Shown: positions 12,660 to 20,089 of the stretch, piece by piece | Position numbering within the stretch: the first letter of the stretch is position 1 | Layout of the letters: every line of letters starts with the position of its first letter | Assembly (NCBI GenBank): GCA_946626015.1 | Contig: CAMOTT010000015.1 | Span: 1 to 24,042 of the forward strand | DNA length: 24,042 nt | Direction: 5' to 3' | From: an uncultured Clostridia bacterium | Lineage (GTDB): Bacteria > Bacillota > Clostridia > Oscillospirales > Acutalibacteraceae | Notes under the pieces: generated by a model | Seen by the model: only the letters and a program-made list of their open reading frames with translations | Databases searched by the model: none | Told to the model about the DNA's origin: nothing | Program-made: the position numbers and the translations under genes

Positions 12660-13523
12660 TCATCTCAGCTTCGTGCCGAGCCTTGTCAGCTGCAAATTAT
12701 AATTCGCGTTCCTCTTTACAGCATCGGATATCTCCTGTATATCGTTGAGCATCCTTATGAGCCGTTCCGCCGATACCTGACCGGCAAGCTTCGACTCGAT
12801 CAAAGCCTCATTGTAGGGCAGACCGCCCTTTTTGACCGCCAGAGCGCCGCAAAGTATCTCCCGGAGTTCCGGCAGGCAGGCGCTGAACAGAGCCTTGTCC
12901 TTTTCAAGCTCCGAGGTAACTTTCATCACCTCTATCTCACCGGCCGCCATAACGGCGTTTGCCAGTCGGTTCGCGATCTCCTTCCCCCGCGCGGCCAGTT
13001 CATCGTCACCAGAAACTTCCTCCGCCCCAAGCAGGAACACTGTAGCTCTGGATATGACCGTGGAAAGCAGTGAGGATTTTGAACCGCAGGTGAGTATGAA
13101 CCTGACGTACCCGGGGGGCTCCTCCAATATTTTAAGCAAAGCGTTCTGCGCATATTCGGACATAAGGTTCGCGTTCATCAGCACGTAAACCTTGCGCTCC
13201 GCCTCGTTTGGCATTATGTACGCGTCGTTCCTGATCTGCCTTATAAGGTCGATGGGGTAGCTTTTCTGCTCGCTGTCTCCCCTGGCCACAAAAATATCCG
13301 GATGTGAGTCCGCCGAGCATTTAACGCAGTCCTTGCATACGCCGCAGGGCTTTGCGCCCCTCCCGGAGCAGACCAGGGCGTTGGCAACGGTCATCGCGGC
13401 CGCGTGCCTGTCCGCCGCACTTCCGCCCTCAAGAATGATCGCGTGGGAAAGCCTTCCGCCGTTGACCGCCTCAGAGAGCCTCTTTGCAACAGCTTCGTTA
13501 AGCCCAAGTTCTTCAAATCTCAT
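12660..13523 (-). CDS. holB: DNA polymerase III delta' subunit
   Basis: 287 residues of the clamp-loader delta' family. The P-loop region is degenerate (ILEGGSAADRHAAA, no Gly-Lys-Ser/Thr), as expected for a subunit that does not hydrolyse ATP. A four-cysteine zinc module is present (Cys52, 60, 63, 66 in CSGRGAKPCGVCKDC). AQNALLKILEEPPGYVRFIL (125-144) is the strongly conserved sensor/linker block. The usual SRC arginine-finger motif reads SRA (158-160). The C-terminal collar domain is weakly conserved. It works in the DnaX-delta-delta' loader that opens and closes the beta clamp. GGGAGGC precedes the start, 36 bases after pstA. Confidence 0.93.
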   Translation of the reverse strand: MRFEELGLNEAVAKRLSEAVNGGRLSHAIILEGGSAADRHAAAMTVANALVCSGRGAKPCGVCKDCVKCSADSHPDIFVARGDSEQKSYPIDLIRQIRNDAYIMPNEAERKVYVLMNANLMSEYAQNALLKILEEPPGYVRFILTCGSKSSLLSTVISRATVFLLGAEEVSGDDELAARGKEIANRLANAVMAAGEIEVMKVTSELEKDKALFSACLPELREILCGALAVKKGGLPYNEALIESKLAGQVSAERLIRMLNDIQEISDAVKRNANYNLQLTRLGTKLR

Positions 13524-13559
13524 AAACTGCCTCCCAGCAAAAGGATCCGCGCGTTAAAA

Positions 13560-13883
13560 TCAAAGCTTCTCGAACCTGTCAACATCAAGGACAAACACCG
13601 TGGCTCCGCCCACAGTGACCTCAACGGGGAAGTTCAAAAAGATTTCGCTCATAGCAGGCTGGCTCACCTCAACGAGCTGTTTGCGCTTGCTGCTGAACTC
13701 GCGCAATATCTCAATGACCTCTTCCACCTTTTCGTCCTCAACGCCGGTCAACAGGGTCATATTTCCGGCGCGGAGCAGACCCCCTGAGGTTGAGAGCTTT
13801 GTAACGTAAAAACCGTTTCTTGTAAGCTCGTCGATAACGCTTACTCCGTCATCGTTGCTGACTATTGAAATCACAAGTTTCAA
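13560..13883 (-). CDS. pstA: PstA/DarA cyclic-di-AMP-binding PII-like protein
   Basis: The family is recognised from GFYVTKLSTSGGLLRAGNMT, LLTGVEDEKVEEVIEIL, and the C-terminal FPVEVTVGGATVFVLDVDRF. These match Bacillus PstA (YaaQ), a PII-like trimer that binds cyclic-di-AMP in the cytosol. Conservation begins at LKLVISIVSNDDG, so a TTG start at 13883 gives 107 residues, near the usual 109. The frame stays open to another TTG at 13928, adding 15 basic, glycine-rich residues unlike the family. Neither TTG has a good ribosome site, so the start is uncertain. It sits upstream of holB as in Bacillus; the yaaR gene found between them there is absent. Confidence 0.88.
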   Translation of the reverse strand: MKLVISIVSNDDGVSVIDELTRNGFYVTKLSTSGGLLRAGNMTLLTGVEDEKVEEVIEILREFSSKRKQLVEVSQPAMSEIFLNFPVEVTVGGATVFVLDVDRFEKL

Positions 13884-13947
13884 TTTCTTCGGCGCGCCGC
13901 TCTTACGGCCGCCAACACCGCCCTTCAAAATTTGTTTGACAATAAAA

Positions 13948-14748
13948 TTAACCGATGATCTTTATATTCCTCTCAATAACGGCTCTGCCGCGCCAGGCAA
14001 AGGCTCGGCCGTCGATATCCATGCCGGATCTTGCCGTGGGATCGGAAGAAAGTATAAATTCCTCTATCGGAGTCCTTTCAGCGTTTTTGTTCATGGGGCA
14101 GATGTTCTGACAAATATCGCAGCCCCATACGCAGTTGTATTTTCTGATAAGCTGCTCCTGCTCAGGGGTAAGCTCCCCCTTGCGCTGGGTGATGTCCGAT
14201 AAACATTTTTGTTTATCCACACCCTGCCCGCTCAATGCCTTTGTGGGGCAGGCGTCAACGCATCTGCCGCAGCCTATGCATTCTGTCTCTTTGTTCTCTG
14301 TTACGTATTCGCTCAGGTCAAGGGTGGTCACTATCTCGCCAATGAACACCCATGATCCATATTTTTCCGTGATAAGCAGCCCGTTTTTGCCCCTTACGCC
14401 TATTCCGGCGTTCACCGCCGCAAGGACCTCGGGTATGGGAGAATTGTCCGCAAACGCTTCAAAGCTCTCCCCGGGGAACGCTGCCCTGAGTCCGGCCGCG
14501 GCTCTGCCAAGCCTGTCCCCCACAACCTTGTGATAATCCGCCACCACAGCGTACCGGGAAATGTTGAGCCCCCGGTATTTTTCCTCCCCAAGGTAATAGG
14601 GAAAGGCGGCAACTATAACGTACTTGGGATCCTCCGGCAATCTTCCCAGAGCGCGGCAACTGATAAGGTTTTGGCTCACCTTTTCAAAACCGCACACCCC
14701 GAAAACCGGGACTTCGTCTTTTATGATGGTTTCAAACTTGTTTTTCAT
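13948..14748 (-). CDS. queG: Short QueG-like epoxyqueuosine reductase
   Basis: 266 residues, much shorter than Escherichia coli QueG (about 380), as in many Clostridia. Family marks: AFADNSPIPEVLAA (98-111) with catalytic Asp101 and Glu107, GVRGKNGLLI (117-126), the two ferredoxin-like cysteine clusters CIGCGRCVDACP (157-168) and CDICQNICP (210-218) plus Cys182 and Cys206, and the terminal WRGRAVIERN. The missing part is the C-terminal HEAT-like tRNA-contact extension. QueG uses cobalamin and two [4Fe-4S] clusters to turn epoxyqueuosine into queuosine in tRNA. Only four bases separate its start from the AEC permease stop. Related reductive enzymes share these motifs, so a different substrate is possible. 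Confidence 0.8.
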   Translation of the reverse strand: MKNKFETIIKDEVPVFGVCGFEKVSQNLISCRALGRLPEDPKYVIVAAFPYYLGEEKYRGLNISRYAVVADYHKVVGDRLGRAAAGLRAAFPGESFEAFADNSPIPEVLAAVNAGIGVRGKNGLLITEKYGSWVFIGEIVTTLDLSEYVTENKETECIGCGRCVDACPTKALSGQGVDKQKCLSDITQRKGELTPEQEQLIRKYNCVWGCDICQNICPMNKNAERTPIEEFILSSDPTARSGMDIDGRAFAWRGRAVIERNIKIIG

Positions 14749-14752
14749 AACT

Positions 14753-15688
14753 CTAAACTCTTGACAAGGCTATCATCACCGGCATGGTAATGATCGAAAT
14801 AAAACTCACCAGCGCCACTGTCTGAGCCGCGAGGCCGGTGTTTCTGTTATACTTTGCCGCAAAAATAACCGTGTTTGTGGCGGAGGGGGCGCTTGCCGAG
14901 AGGGTAAGGGAAGTGAGCAGTTCTCCGCTTATGCCCAACAGCCTGAGCGTAAAGAGCATAATAAGCGGAAGCGCCACAAGCTTCGTAAACGCGGCAAGGA
15001 AGATCCTGCCGTTTTTGAATATCGTCCTGAAATCCGTGTTTGCAAGATAGGTGCCGAAAACTATCATCGCAAAGGGCGTGTTCATATCCGCCACATAGGA
15101 TATGGGCTTTATTATTATGCCCGGCATGGAAACGCCCAAAAGGAACAGTGGCAGACCGATGGCCACGGAGATGGTGCCCGGGTTCAGGAACAGCCGTTTG
15201 TATTCAAACTTCACCTTGCCGTTCAAGTTGTCGGACATGATATATATGCCGTAGGTAAAAGAAAATATCTGAAAACTCATTATCACCGCAGAGCAGTAGA
15301 AAACTCCCTGAGAGCCTATCACCGCGCCGGCGAGGGGCAGCGCCATATAGCCGCAATTTCCGAACACTGCGCCGTATTTCAGCACGCTGTCGTCGTTTTT
15401 GTCGCCTCGGCGAAACAGGGGCAGATTTATCAGCACCGATATGGTGTGCATAAGCATTCCGCAGCCCATGGCGATAAACAGACCTTTTGCCGTCTGAGGA
15501 TCGTACTTGATATCAAGGAACGATCGGATTATCACTGCCGGGGTGATTATGTAAAACAGCAGATCGGTGCAGAGCCTTGCCGTTTTCTCCGTAAACAGGC
15601 CTATTTTGTCGGCAATGAAACCTGTTGCCACGATCATGTAAAGCACCGCCACCTGACCGGAGGCGATTTTCATATTTGAAAGAAACAT
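14753..15688 (-). CDS. AEC-family (auxin efflux carrier-type) permease
   Basis: 311 residues with about ten hydrophobic segments in the two-halves arrangement of the family. Recognisable pieces are VLYMIVATGFIADKIGLFTE near the N-terminus, the GNCGYMALPLAGAVIGSQGV motif (Asn-Cys-Gly-Tyr-Met) of AEC permeases, and LSASAPSATNTVIFAAKY in the second half. Bacterial members export or exchange organic acids such as malate or malonate. Its closeness to citrate synthase (one gene away) makes an organic-acid substrate plausible, but sequence does not settle this. It lies 24 bases after the membrane protein gene. Confidence 0.88.
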   Translation of the reverse strand: MFLSNMKIASGQVAVLYMIVATGFIADKIGLFTEKTARLCTDLLFYIITPAVIIRSFLDIKYDPQTAKGLFIAMGCGMLMHTISVLINLPLFRRGDKNDDSVLKYGAVFGNCGYMALPLAGAVIGSQGVFYCSAVIMSFQIFSFTYGIYIMSDNLNGKVKFEYKRLFLNPGTISVAIGLPLFLLGVSMPGIIIKPISYVADMNTPFAMIVFGTYLANTDFRTIFKNGRIFLAAFTKLVALPLIMLFTLRLLGISGELLTSLTLSASAPSATNTVIFAAKYNRNTGLAAQTVALVSFISIITMPVMIALSRV

Positions 15689-15712
15689 TATCTCAACTTC
15701 ACCGCAGTTTTA

Positions 15713-16603
15713 TTATTTGCTTTCCGTTTTTGAAATGCCGAGCCTGCCCAGAAGCACCGCAAGGGCAAACAGCGCCGCTGCGCCGTCGCACAGCTCGACG
15801 GGAGATGAGAGTACCTCTCCCCTGCCCGCAAGTGAGGCTATCACTCTGGGCAAAAAGCAGATAAGGCAGAATACTACCGTGGGCACGCCGTAGGCCGTTA
15901 TTTTCCACTCCTTGTCCTCGCTGTCCACACCGGCAAGCTTTTGAGCCAGAGGGAGCAGAAACAGGGTGAGCACGGCAAGCATCATAAGCTCAAAGAACAG
16001 GTCTCCCACCTTCATATAGCTTATTTTTCTCATGAACCTGTGGATTATCCTTGATATGCACCAAAGCAGGGGCGCGAGGGCCAGCAGCTTGACTTTTGAT
16101 ATGCCCTTTTTCTCCTTGATATCATATATGCCCAAAACGGTAAAATACATGGCGGAAAGTATGGCGAACACCGTTTCCAGAAGGCTTGCCATGGCTCCAG
16201 ATTTGTTAAGGTACTCCATGAGCGTGGGCATCTCCCTGGAGGGGTAGAAAGCCTCGTAAAGCGACGTAAACACCTTGTAGCTGGAAACAGCGTCAACTAT
16301 CAAAGCCGCAGCGAACAGGAACGCCGCCGCCCCCTCAAAGATCCTGAGGCTTGAGGTTTCGGAAAAAGTTACGTTCTTTTTGTTCTTTAAGCTGTAAGCA
16401 AAGGGAAGGACAAGACATATCGCCAGCAGAACGTACATAATTATAATCGTAAAGTTTTTTTCGGTATAAAAGCCTGTTCCCGGCTCGGTGATGCAAAGGA
16501 GCTGATAAACTCTAAGCGGCACGGCGGTAAGTATGCCCGCAACCATAACGCAAATGAAAAGCCTGAAATTTCCCAATCCTTTTTTGTCTAAAGTGTTATT
16601 CAT
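15713..16603 (-). CDS. Multi-pass membrane protein of unknown function
   Basis: 296 residues with about eight hydrophobic segments: 12-32, 48-68, 88-110, 140-160, 172-187 (weak), 203-222, 234-256 and 267-286. Short charged loops include KNKKN and DIKEKKGISK. There are no cysteine clusters, catalytic motifs or transporter signatures that I recognise. AAAGGAAG precedes ATG 16603. The gene starts 23 bases after citrate synthase and ends 24 bases before the AEC permease, so it is probably cotranscribed with both. Function unknown. Confidence 0.8.
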   Translation of the reverse strand: MNNTLDKKGLGNFRLFICVMVAGILTAVPLRVYQLLCITEPGTGFYTEKNFTIIIMYVLLAICLVLPFAYSLKNKKNVTFSETSSLRIFEGAAAFLFAAALIVDAVSSYKVFTSLYEAFYPSREMPTLMEYLNKSGAMASLLETVFAILSAMYFTVLGIYDIKEKKGISKVKLLALAPLLWCISRIIHRFMRKISYMKVGDLFFELMMLAVLTLFLLPLAQKLAGVDSEDKEWKITAYGVPTVVFCLICFLPRVIASLAGRGEVLSSPVELCDGAAALFALAVLLGRLGISKTESK

Positions 16604-16626
16604 TCTGCCAATACTTCCTTTCGGTT

Positions 16627-18045
16627 TTAGTCGCGTTCCTCGGTGGGGATATAAATATCCGTGTCCGAAATATAGTTGACCGCTCTCTCGTCAATGGGGA
16701 TGTATGCCCTGGGCAGGGAGACGTTTTTGTAAGCCGGTCTCATGATCCTGCCGCCTGTAATAAGCTCCTCCATACGGTGAGCCGACCAGCCGGCCACTCT
16801 GGCGGTAACAAAAAGAGGCGTGAACAGATCCTCCGGTATACCAAGCATCTTATAAACAAGGCCGGAGTAAAGATCCACATTGGCGCAGATCCTCTTCTTT
16901 TGACCCTTGACCTTTGAGAACACCTGAGGTGTAAGTTTTTCAACAAGAGAAATAAGCTCAAATTCCTCCTGAAACTCGGTATTCTCCGCAAACTGCCTTG
17001 CCTTTTCCTTGAGTATCACTGCTCTGGGATCGGAGAGGGTGTAGACCGCGTGACCCATGCCGTAGATAAGCCCGGAGCCGTCTCCGGCCTCCTTGTTGAT
17101 TATCTTTGTAAGGTAGTCCGCTACCTGACCCTCGTTTGTGATATCCGTGATGTTCTGACGCATATCCTGTATCATTTCAGAGGCTTTTATGTTGGCTCCG
17201 CCGTGGCGTGGGCCCTTCAGCGCGCCGATAGCCGCGGATATGGCGGAATATGTATCAGTACCGCTGGAGCTCAGAACTCTGGCTGCAAAGGTGGAGTTGT
17301 TGCCGCCGCCGTGCTCCGCGTGGAGCATCATGCAGGTATCCAGCAGCCTTGCTTCCTCAGGGGTAAAGTTGCCGTCCGCCCTGATAGCGTAGAGTATATT
17401 CTCTGCCATACCGTAGGACGGGATTATGGGGTGGAGGTACATGGTCTGTTTGTAAAAATGCCTGCGCTTGACCTGATAGGCATAGGCCATTATGGTGGGC
17501 AGCTGGGCCATAAGCTGGATGGACTGCCTGAGAACGTTCTCTATGGAAGTGTCGTCCGGATTTTCGTCGTATGAATAAAGAGCCAGCACGGAACGGGCCA
17601 TTTTGTTCATAATGTTGTTGGAGGGCGCCTTCATTATCATATCCTCGGCAAAATCCTCCGGCAGTTCCCTGCAGGCAGAAAGGGTCTCTTTAAATCTGTC
17701 CAGCTGCAGTCTGTCGGGAAAATAACCCAGGAGTAAAAGCCAGGCGACCTCTTCGTAGCCGAACCTGTTCTCTTTTTCACAGCCCTCTACTATTGACCTC
17801 ATATCCACGCCGCGGTAGTAAAGTCTGCCCTCTTTCGGGACACGCTCGCCGTCGTTGATATAGTAACCTTCAACGCTGCAAACATGGGTAAGGCCTGCCA
17901 TAACGCCCGTACCGTCCGCGTTGCGCAAGCCCCTCTTTACATTGAATCGTTCAAAATCGCCGGGTTCCATATAGCTGTGCTTCATCAGCTCTTCGCACAT
18001 CAATTTAACTTCATCTTTTGAAATTGGGGAAATAAAATTTGACAT
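16627..18045 (-). CDS. Citrate synthase (long clostridial type)
   Basis: 472 residues, longer than the 370-430 residue GltA/CitZ enzymes because of an N-terminal extension. Core motifs are intact: MLHAEHGGGNNSTFAARV (240-257), GPRHGGAN (278-285) with His281, GMGHAVYTLSDPRA (329-342) with His332, and VDLYSGLVYKMLGIP (390-404) with Asp391. These are the His-His-Asp catalytic set. The enzyme condenses oxaloacetate and acetyl-CoA to citrate in the cytosol, feeding glutamate synthesis in anaerobes with an incomplete cycle; methylcitrate synthase activity cannot be excluded. A consensus promoter lies 60 bases upstream and GCAGGTGA is the ribosome site. Neither aconitase nor isocitrate dehydrogenase is adjacent. 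Confidence 0.93.
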   Translation of the reverse strand: MSNFISPISKDEVKLMCEELMKHSYMEPGDFERFNVKRGLRNADGTGVMAGLTHVCSVEGYYINDGERVPKEGRLYYRGVDMRSIVEGCEKENRFGYEEVAWLLLLGYFPDRLQLDRFKETLSACRELPEDFAEDMIMKAPSNNIMNKMARSVLALYSYDENPDDTSIENVLRQSIQLMAQLPTIMAYAYQVKRRHFYKQTMYLHPIIPSYGMAENILYAIRADGNFTPEEARLLDTCMMLHAEHGGGNNSTFAARVLSSSGTDTYSAISAAIGALKGPRHGGANIKASEMIQDMRQNITDITNEGQVADYLTKIINKEAGDGSGLIYGMGHAVYTLSDPRAVILKEKARQFAENTEFQEEFELISLVEKLTPQVFSKVKGQKKRICANVDLYSGLVYKMLGIPEDLFTPLFVTARVAGWSAHRMEELITGGRIMRPAYKNVSLPRAYIPIDERAVNYISDTDIYIPTEERD

Positions 18046-18105
18046 AACGTCACCTGCCTAAAAAATATACTTTAATAGCGAATAAATTATATATAATGAA
18101 TGTTT

Positions 18106-18134
18106 ATTATACAACAGTTATTTATTTTTGTCAA
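18106..18134 (-). promoter_or_regulatory. Consensus promoter of citrate synthase
   Basis: On the - strand TTGACA (18134 to 18129) and TATAAT (18111 to 18106) are both perfect and exactly 17 bases apart. The predicted start near 18099 gives a leader of about 54 bases. It may drive the whole - strand run down to ricT. Confidence 0.85.
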
Positions 18135-18183
18135 TCAAAGAGGTTTCTTCAAGAAAATTTATATGTGAAAGGATCTCATTTAT

Positions 18184-19188
18184 ATGAAGAATATCGGATT
18201 TTTTACTCTCATCATTCTTGCCGCCCTCATCCTTGTTCCCGTTTCAACCGTCAGAAATTCCCGGGCAACGTCAGCAATGGACGCAAGCCCGGATATTTCA
18301 CATTCTGTTTCAGAAGCCAGCGTTTCCGCTTCGTCGGAAGAAAACGTGATAAAGGTCTGGCGCACATCTTCCTCAAGGGCGGAAGATATTCCGGAAAAAG
18401 AATATATCAAAGGCTGTGTGGCCGCGGAAATGTCCGCCGGGTGCGAGCTTGAGGCGCTCAAGGCTCAGGCGGCAGCCTCCTACACATACGCCATTTATCA
18501 CAAGCTGAACCAAAGTGAAGATCCTTCACCGGATCTGGAGGGCGCGTATCTCACCGACAGCACTAAAAAGCATCAGGGATATCTCTCTGAGGAGGAACGA
18601 AAAAAGCTGTGGGGCGACAGTTTTGAAAAATACGAGCAAAAGATAACTGCCGCCGTTGAGGCTGTCTACGGCAAGGTGATCACATACAACGGCGCGCCCA
18701 TTATGGCGGCGTTCCACTCGGTCAGCGCCGGGCAGACGGAATCGGCGGAAAATGTCTGGGGCAAGGATATCCCCTATCTTAAGAGCGTTTCCAGCCCTGG
18801 GGACAAACTTTCCCCGGAGTGCGAATCCACCCTCACCTTCACCGTCAAGGAATTCAAGGAGCAGCTTTCTGATATTGAGGGGCTGAAGCTGGGCGACGAC
18901 CCTGAAAAATGGGTGGGAAAAACGCAAAAAACAAAGGCCGGCACAGTTACCGGGATAACGATCGGAAACCGCTCCCTCACCGGTTCCGAGCTCCGCTCGG
19001 CGCTGGAGCTTAAAAGCTGCTGTTTCGACATAAAATACGAAAAAAACAAGTTTATCGTCCACACAATGGGGCACGGTCATCTGGTGGGCATGAGCCAGTA
19101 CGGAGCCGACTACATGGCTCGTCAGGGCAGCAGTTGGGAGGAGATCATACAGCATTATTATACGGGTATCCGCATCAGCGATCTGTAA
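18184..19188 (+). CDS. spoIID: SpoIID-family sporulation transglycosylase
   Basis: 334 residues. An N-terminal membrane segment (about 5-23) is followed by a serine-rich linker and the SpoIID/LytB domain: EYIKGCVAAEMSAGCELEAL (73-92) with Glu82 in the position of the catalytic glutamate, ALKAQAAASYTYAIYH, YLTDSTKKHQGYLSEEE, PIMAAFHSVSAGQTESAENV, and the C-terminal GHGHLVGMSQYGADYMARQG motif. In endospore formers SpoIID cleaves glycan strands from which SpoIIP has removed the stem peptides, driving engulfment of the forespore. AAAGGA (18168-18173) precedes ATG 18184. It is divergent from citrate synthase and stands alone, as expected for a stage-specific gene; a sporulation sigma promoter was not identified. 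Confidence 0.9.
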   Translation: MKNIGFFTLIILAALILVPVSTVRNSRATSAMDASPDISHSVSEASVSASSEENVIKVWRTSSSRAEDIPEKEYIKGCVAAEMSAGCELEALKAQAAASYTYAIYHKLNQSEDPSPDLEGAYLTDSTKKHQGYLSEEERKKLWGDSFEKYEQKITAAVEAVYGKVITYNGAPIMAAFHSVSAGQTESAENVWGKDIPYLKSVSSPGDKLSPECESTLTFTVKEFKEQLSDIEGLKLGDDPEKWVGKTQKTKAGTVTGITIGNRSLTGSELRSALELKSCCFDIKYEKNKFIVHTMGHGHLVGMSQYGADYMARQGSSWEEIIQHYYTGIRISDL

Positions 19189-19235
19189 TGATGCTTTTGT
19201 TTTATTATGTTTTGAATATTTTAATAAAATAATGG

Positions 19236-19264
19236 TGGAAATCGTGGACATTATATGCTATAAT
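19236..19264 (+). promoter_or_regulatory. Candidate promoter of the exoA operon
   Basis: TATAAT (19259-19264) with TGGAAA (19236-19241) 17 bases upstream. It lies 33 bases before the exoA ATG and could serve exoA, the unknown gene, comEB and perhaps secA. Confidence 0.45.
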
Positions 19265-19296
19265 GATTTTTACGTTAAATCAGGATGAGGTGTGCT

Positions 19297-20061
19297 ATGT
19301 CTGAGAAAACCTTTGTTTCGTGGAACGTCAACGGTCTGCGCGCCTGCGTGGGCAAAAATTTTCTTGAGGTCTTTCAGAGTCTTGACGCGGATATATTCTG
19401 CCTTCAGGAGACCAAGCTCCAGAAGGGGCAGATAGACCTTCCCACGGAGGGTTACTTTCAATACTGGAACTACGCCCTGCGCAAGGGCTATTCCGGAACC
19501 GCCGTTTTCACCAGGGAGGAGCCCCTTTCCGTCACCTACGGCATAGACGTGCCGGAGCACAACACCGAAGGCCGGGTAATAACCCTTGAGTTTCAGGATT
19601 ATTATTTTATCACAGTCTATGTGCCCAACGCGCAGGACAAGCTCGCCCGTATCGACTACCGTATGCAGTTTGAGGACGATTTCCGCGCCTATATCTGCAA
19701 GCTGGACAAAATAAAACCCGTCATCTACTGCGGCGACCTTAACGTGGCTCATAACGAGATCGACCTCAAGAACCCAAAAACCAACCGGGGCAATCCGGGC
19801 TTCTCTGACGAAGAGCGGGGCAAGTTCAGCGAAATGCTGGCGGCAGGCTTTACGGACTCTTTCCGCTATCTTTACCCCGACAAAGAGGATGCCTACTCCT
19901 GGTGGAGCTACCGTTTCCACGCAAGGGACAAAAACGTGGGCTGGCGTATAGACTATTTTATAACCTCGAACAGGATAGCCGGGAACATAAAAGAAGCGAG
20001 AATACATAGCGATATTTTCGGCTCGGATCACTGCCCGGTGAGCCTGACCATAGACATATGA
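19297..20061 (+). CDS. exoA: Exodeoxyribonuclease III / AP endonuclease
   Basis: 254 residues, the usual length. The ATG at 19297 (behind GAGGTG) is chosen because homologues begin a few residues before FVSWNVNGLRA. The endonuclease/exonuclease/phosphatase catalytic residues are visible: Asn in WNVNGLR, Glu in LQETKLQ, Tyr in VYVPNAQ, Asp and Asn in GDLNVAH, and Asp-His in SDHCPV. WWSYRFHARDKNVGWRIDYF is the family's DNA-contact segment. It cuts 5' of abasic sites in DNA base-excision repair. It starts a + strand run with short gaps: 28 bases to the unknown gene. Confidence 0.95.
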   Translation: MSEKTFVSWNVNGLRACVGKNFLEVFQSLDADIFCLQETKLQKGQIDLPTEGYFQYWNYALRKGYSGTAVFTREEPLSVTYGIDVPEHNTEGRVITLEFQDYYFITVYVPNAQDKLARIDYRMQFEDDFRAYICKLDKIKPVIYCGDLNVAHNEIDLKNPKTNRGNPGFSDEERGKFSEMLAAGFTDSFRYLYPDKEDAYSWWSYRFHARDKNVGWRIDYFITSNRIAGNIKEARIHSDIFGSDHCPVSLTIDI

Positions 20062-20089
20062 CTATCATTTAGTGAAAGGAACCCAATCG

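Noticed and set aside
19270..20031. 253-codon open frame on the - strand
   Set aside because: It is antisense to exoA with all catalytic motifs on the + strand; no independent evidence of coding.
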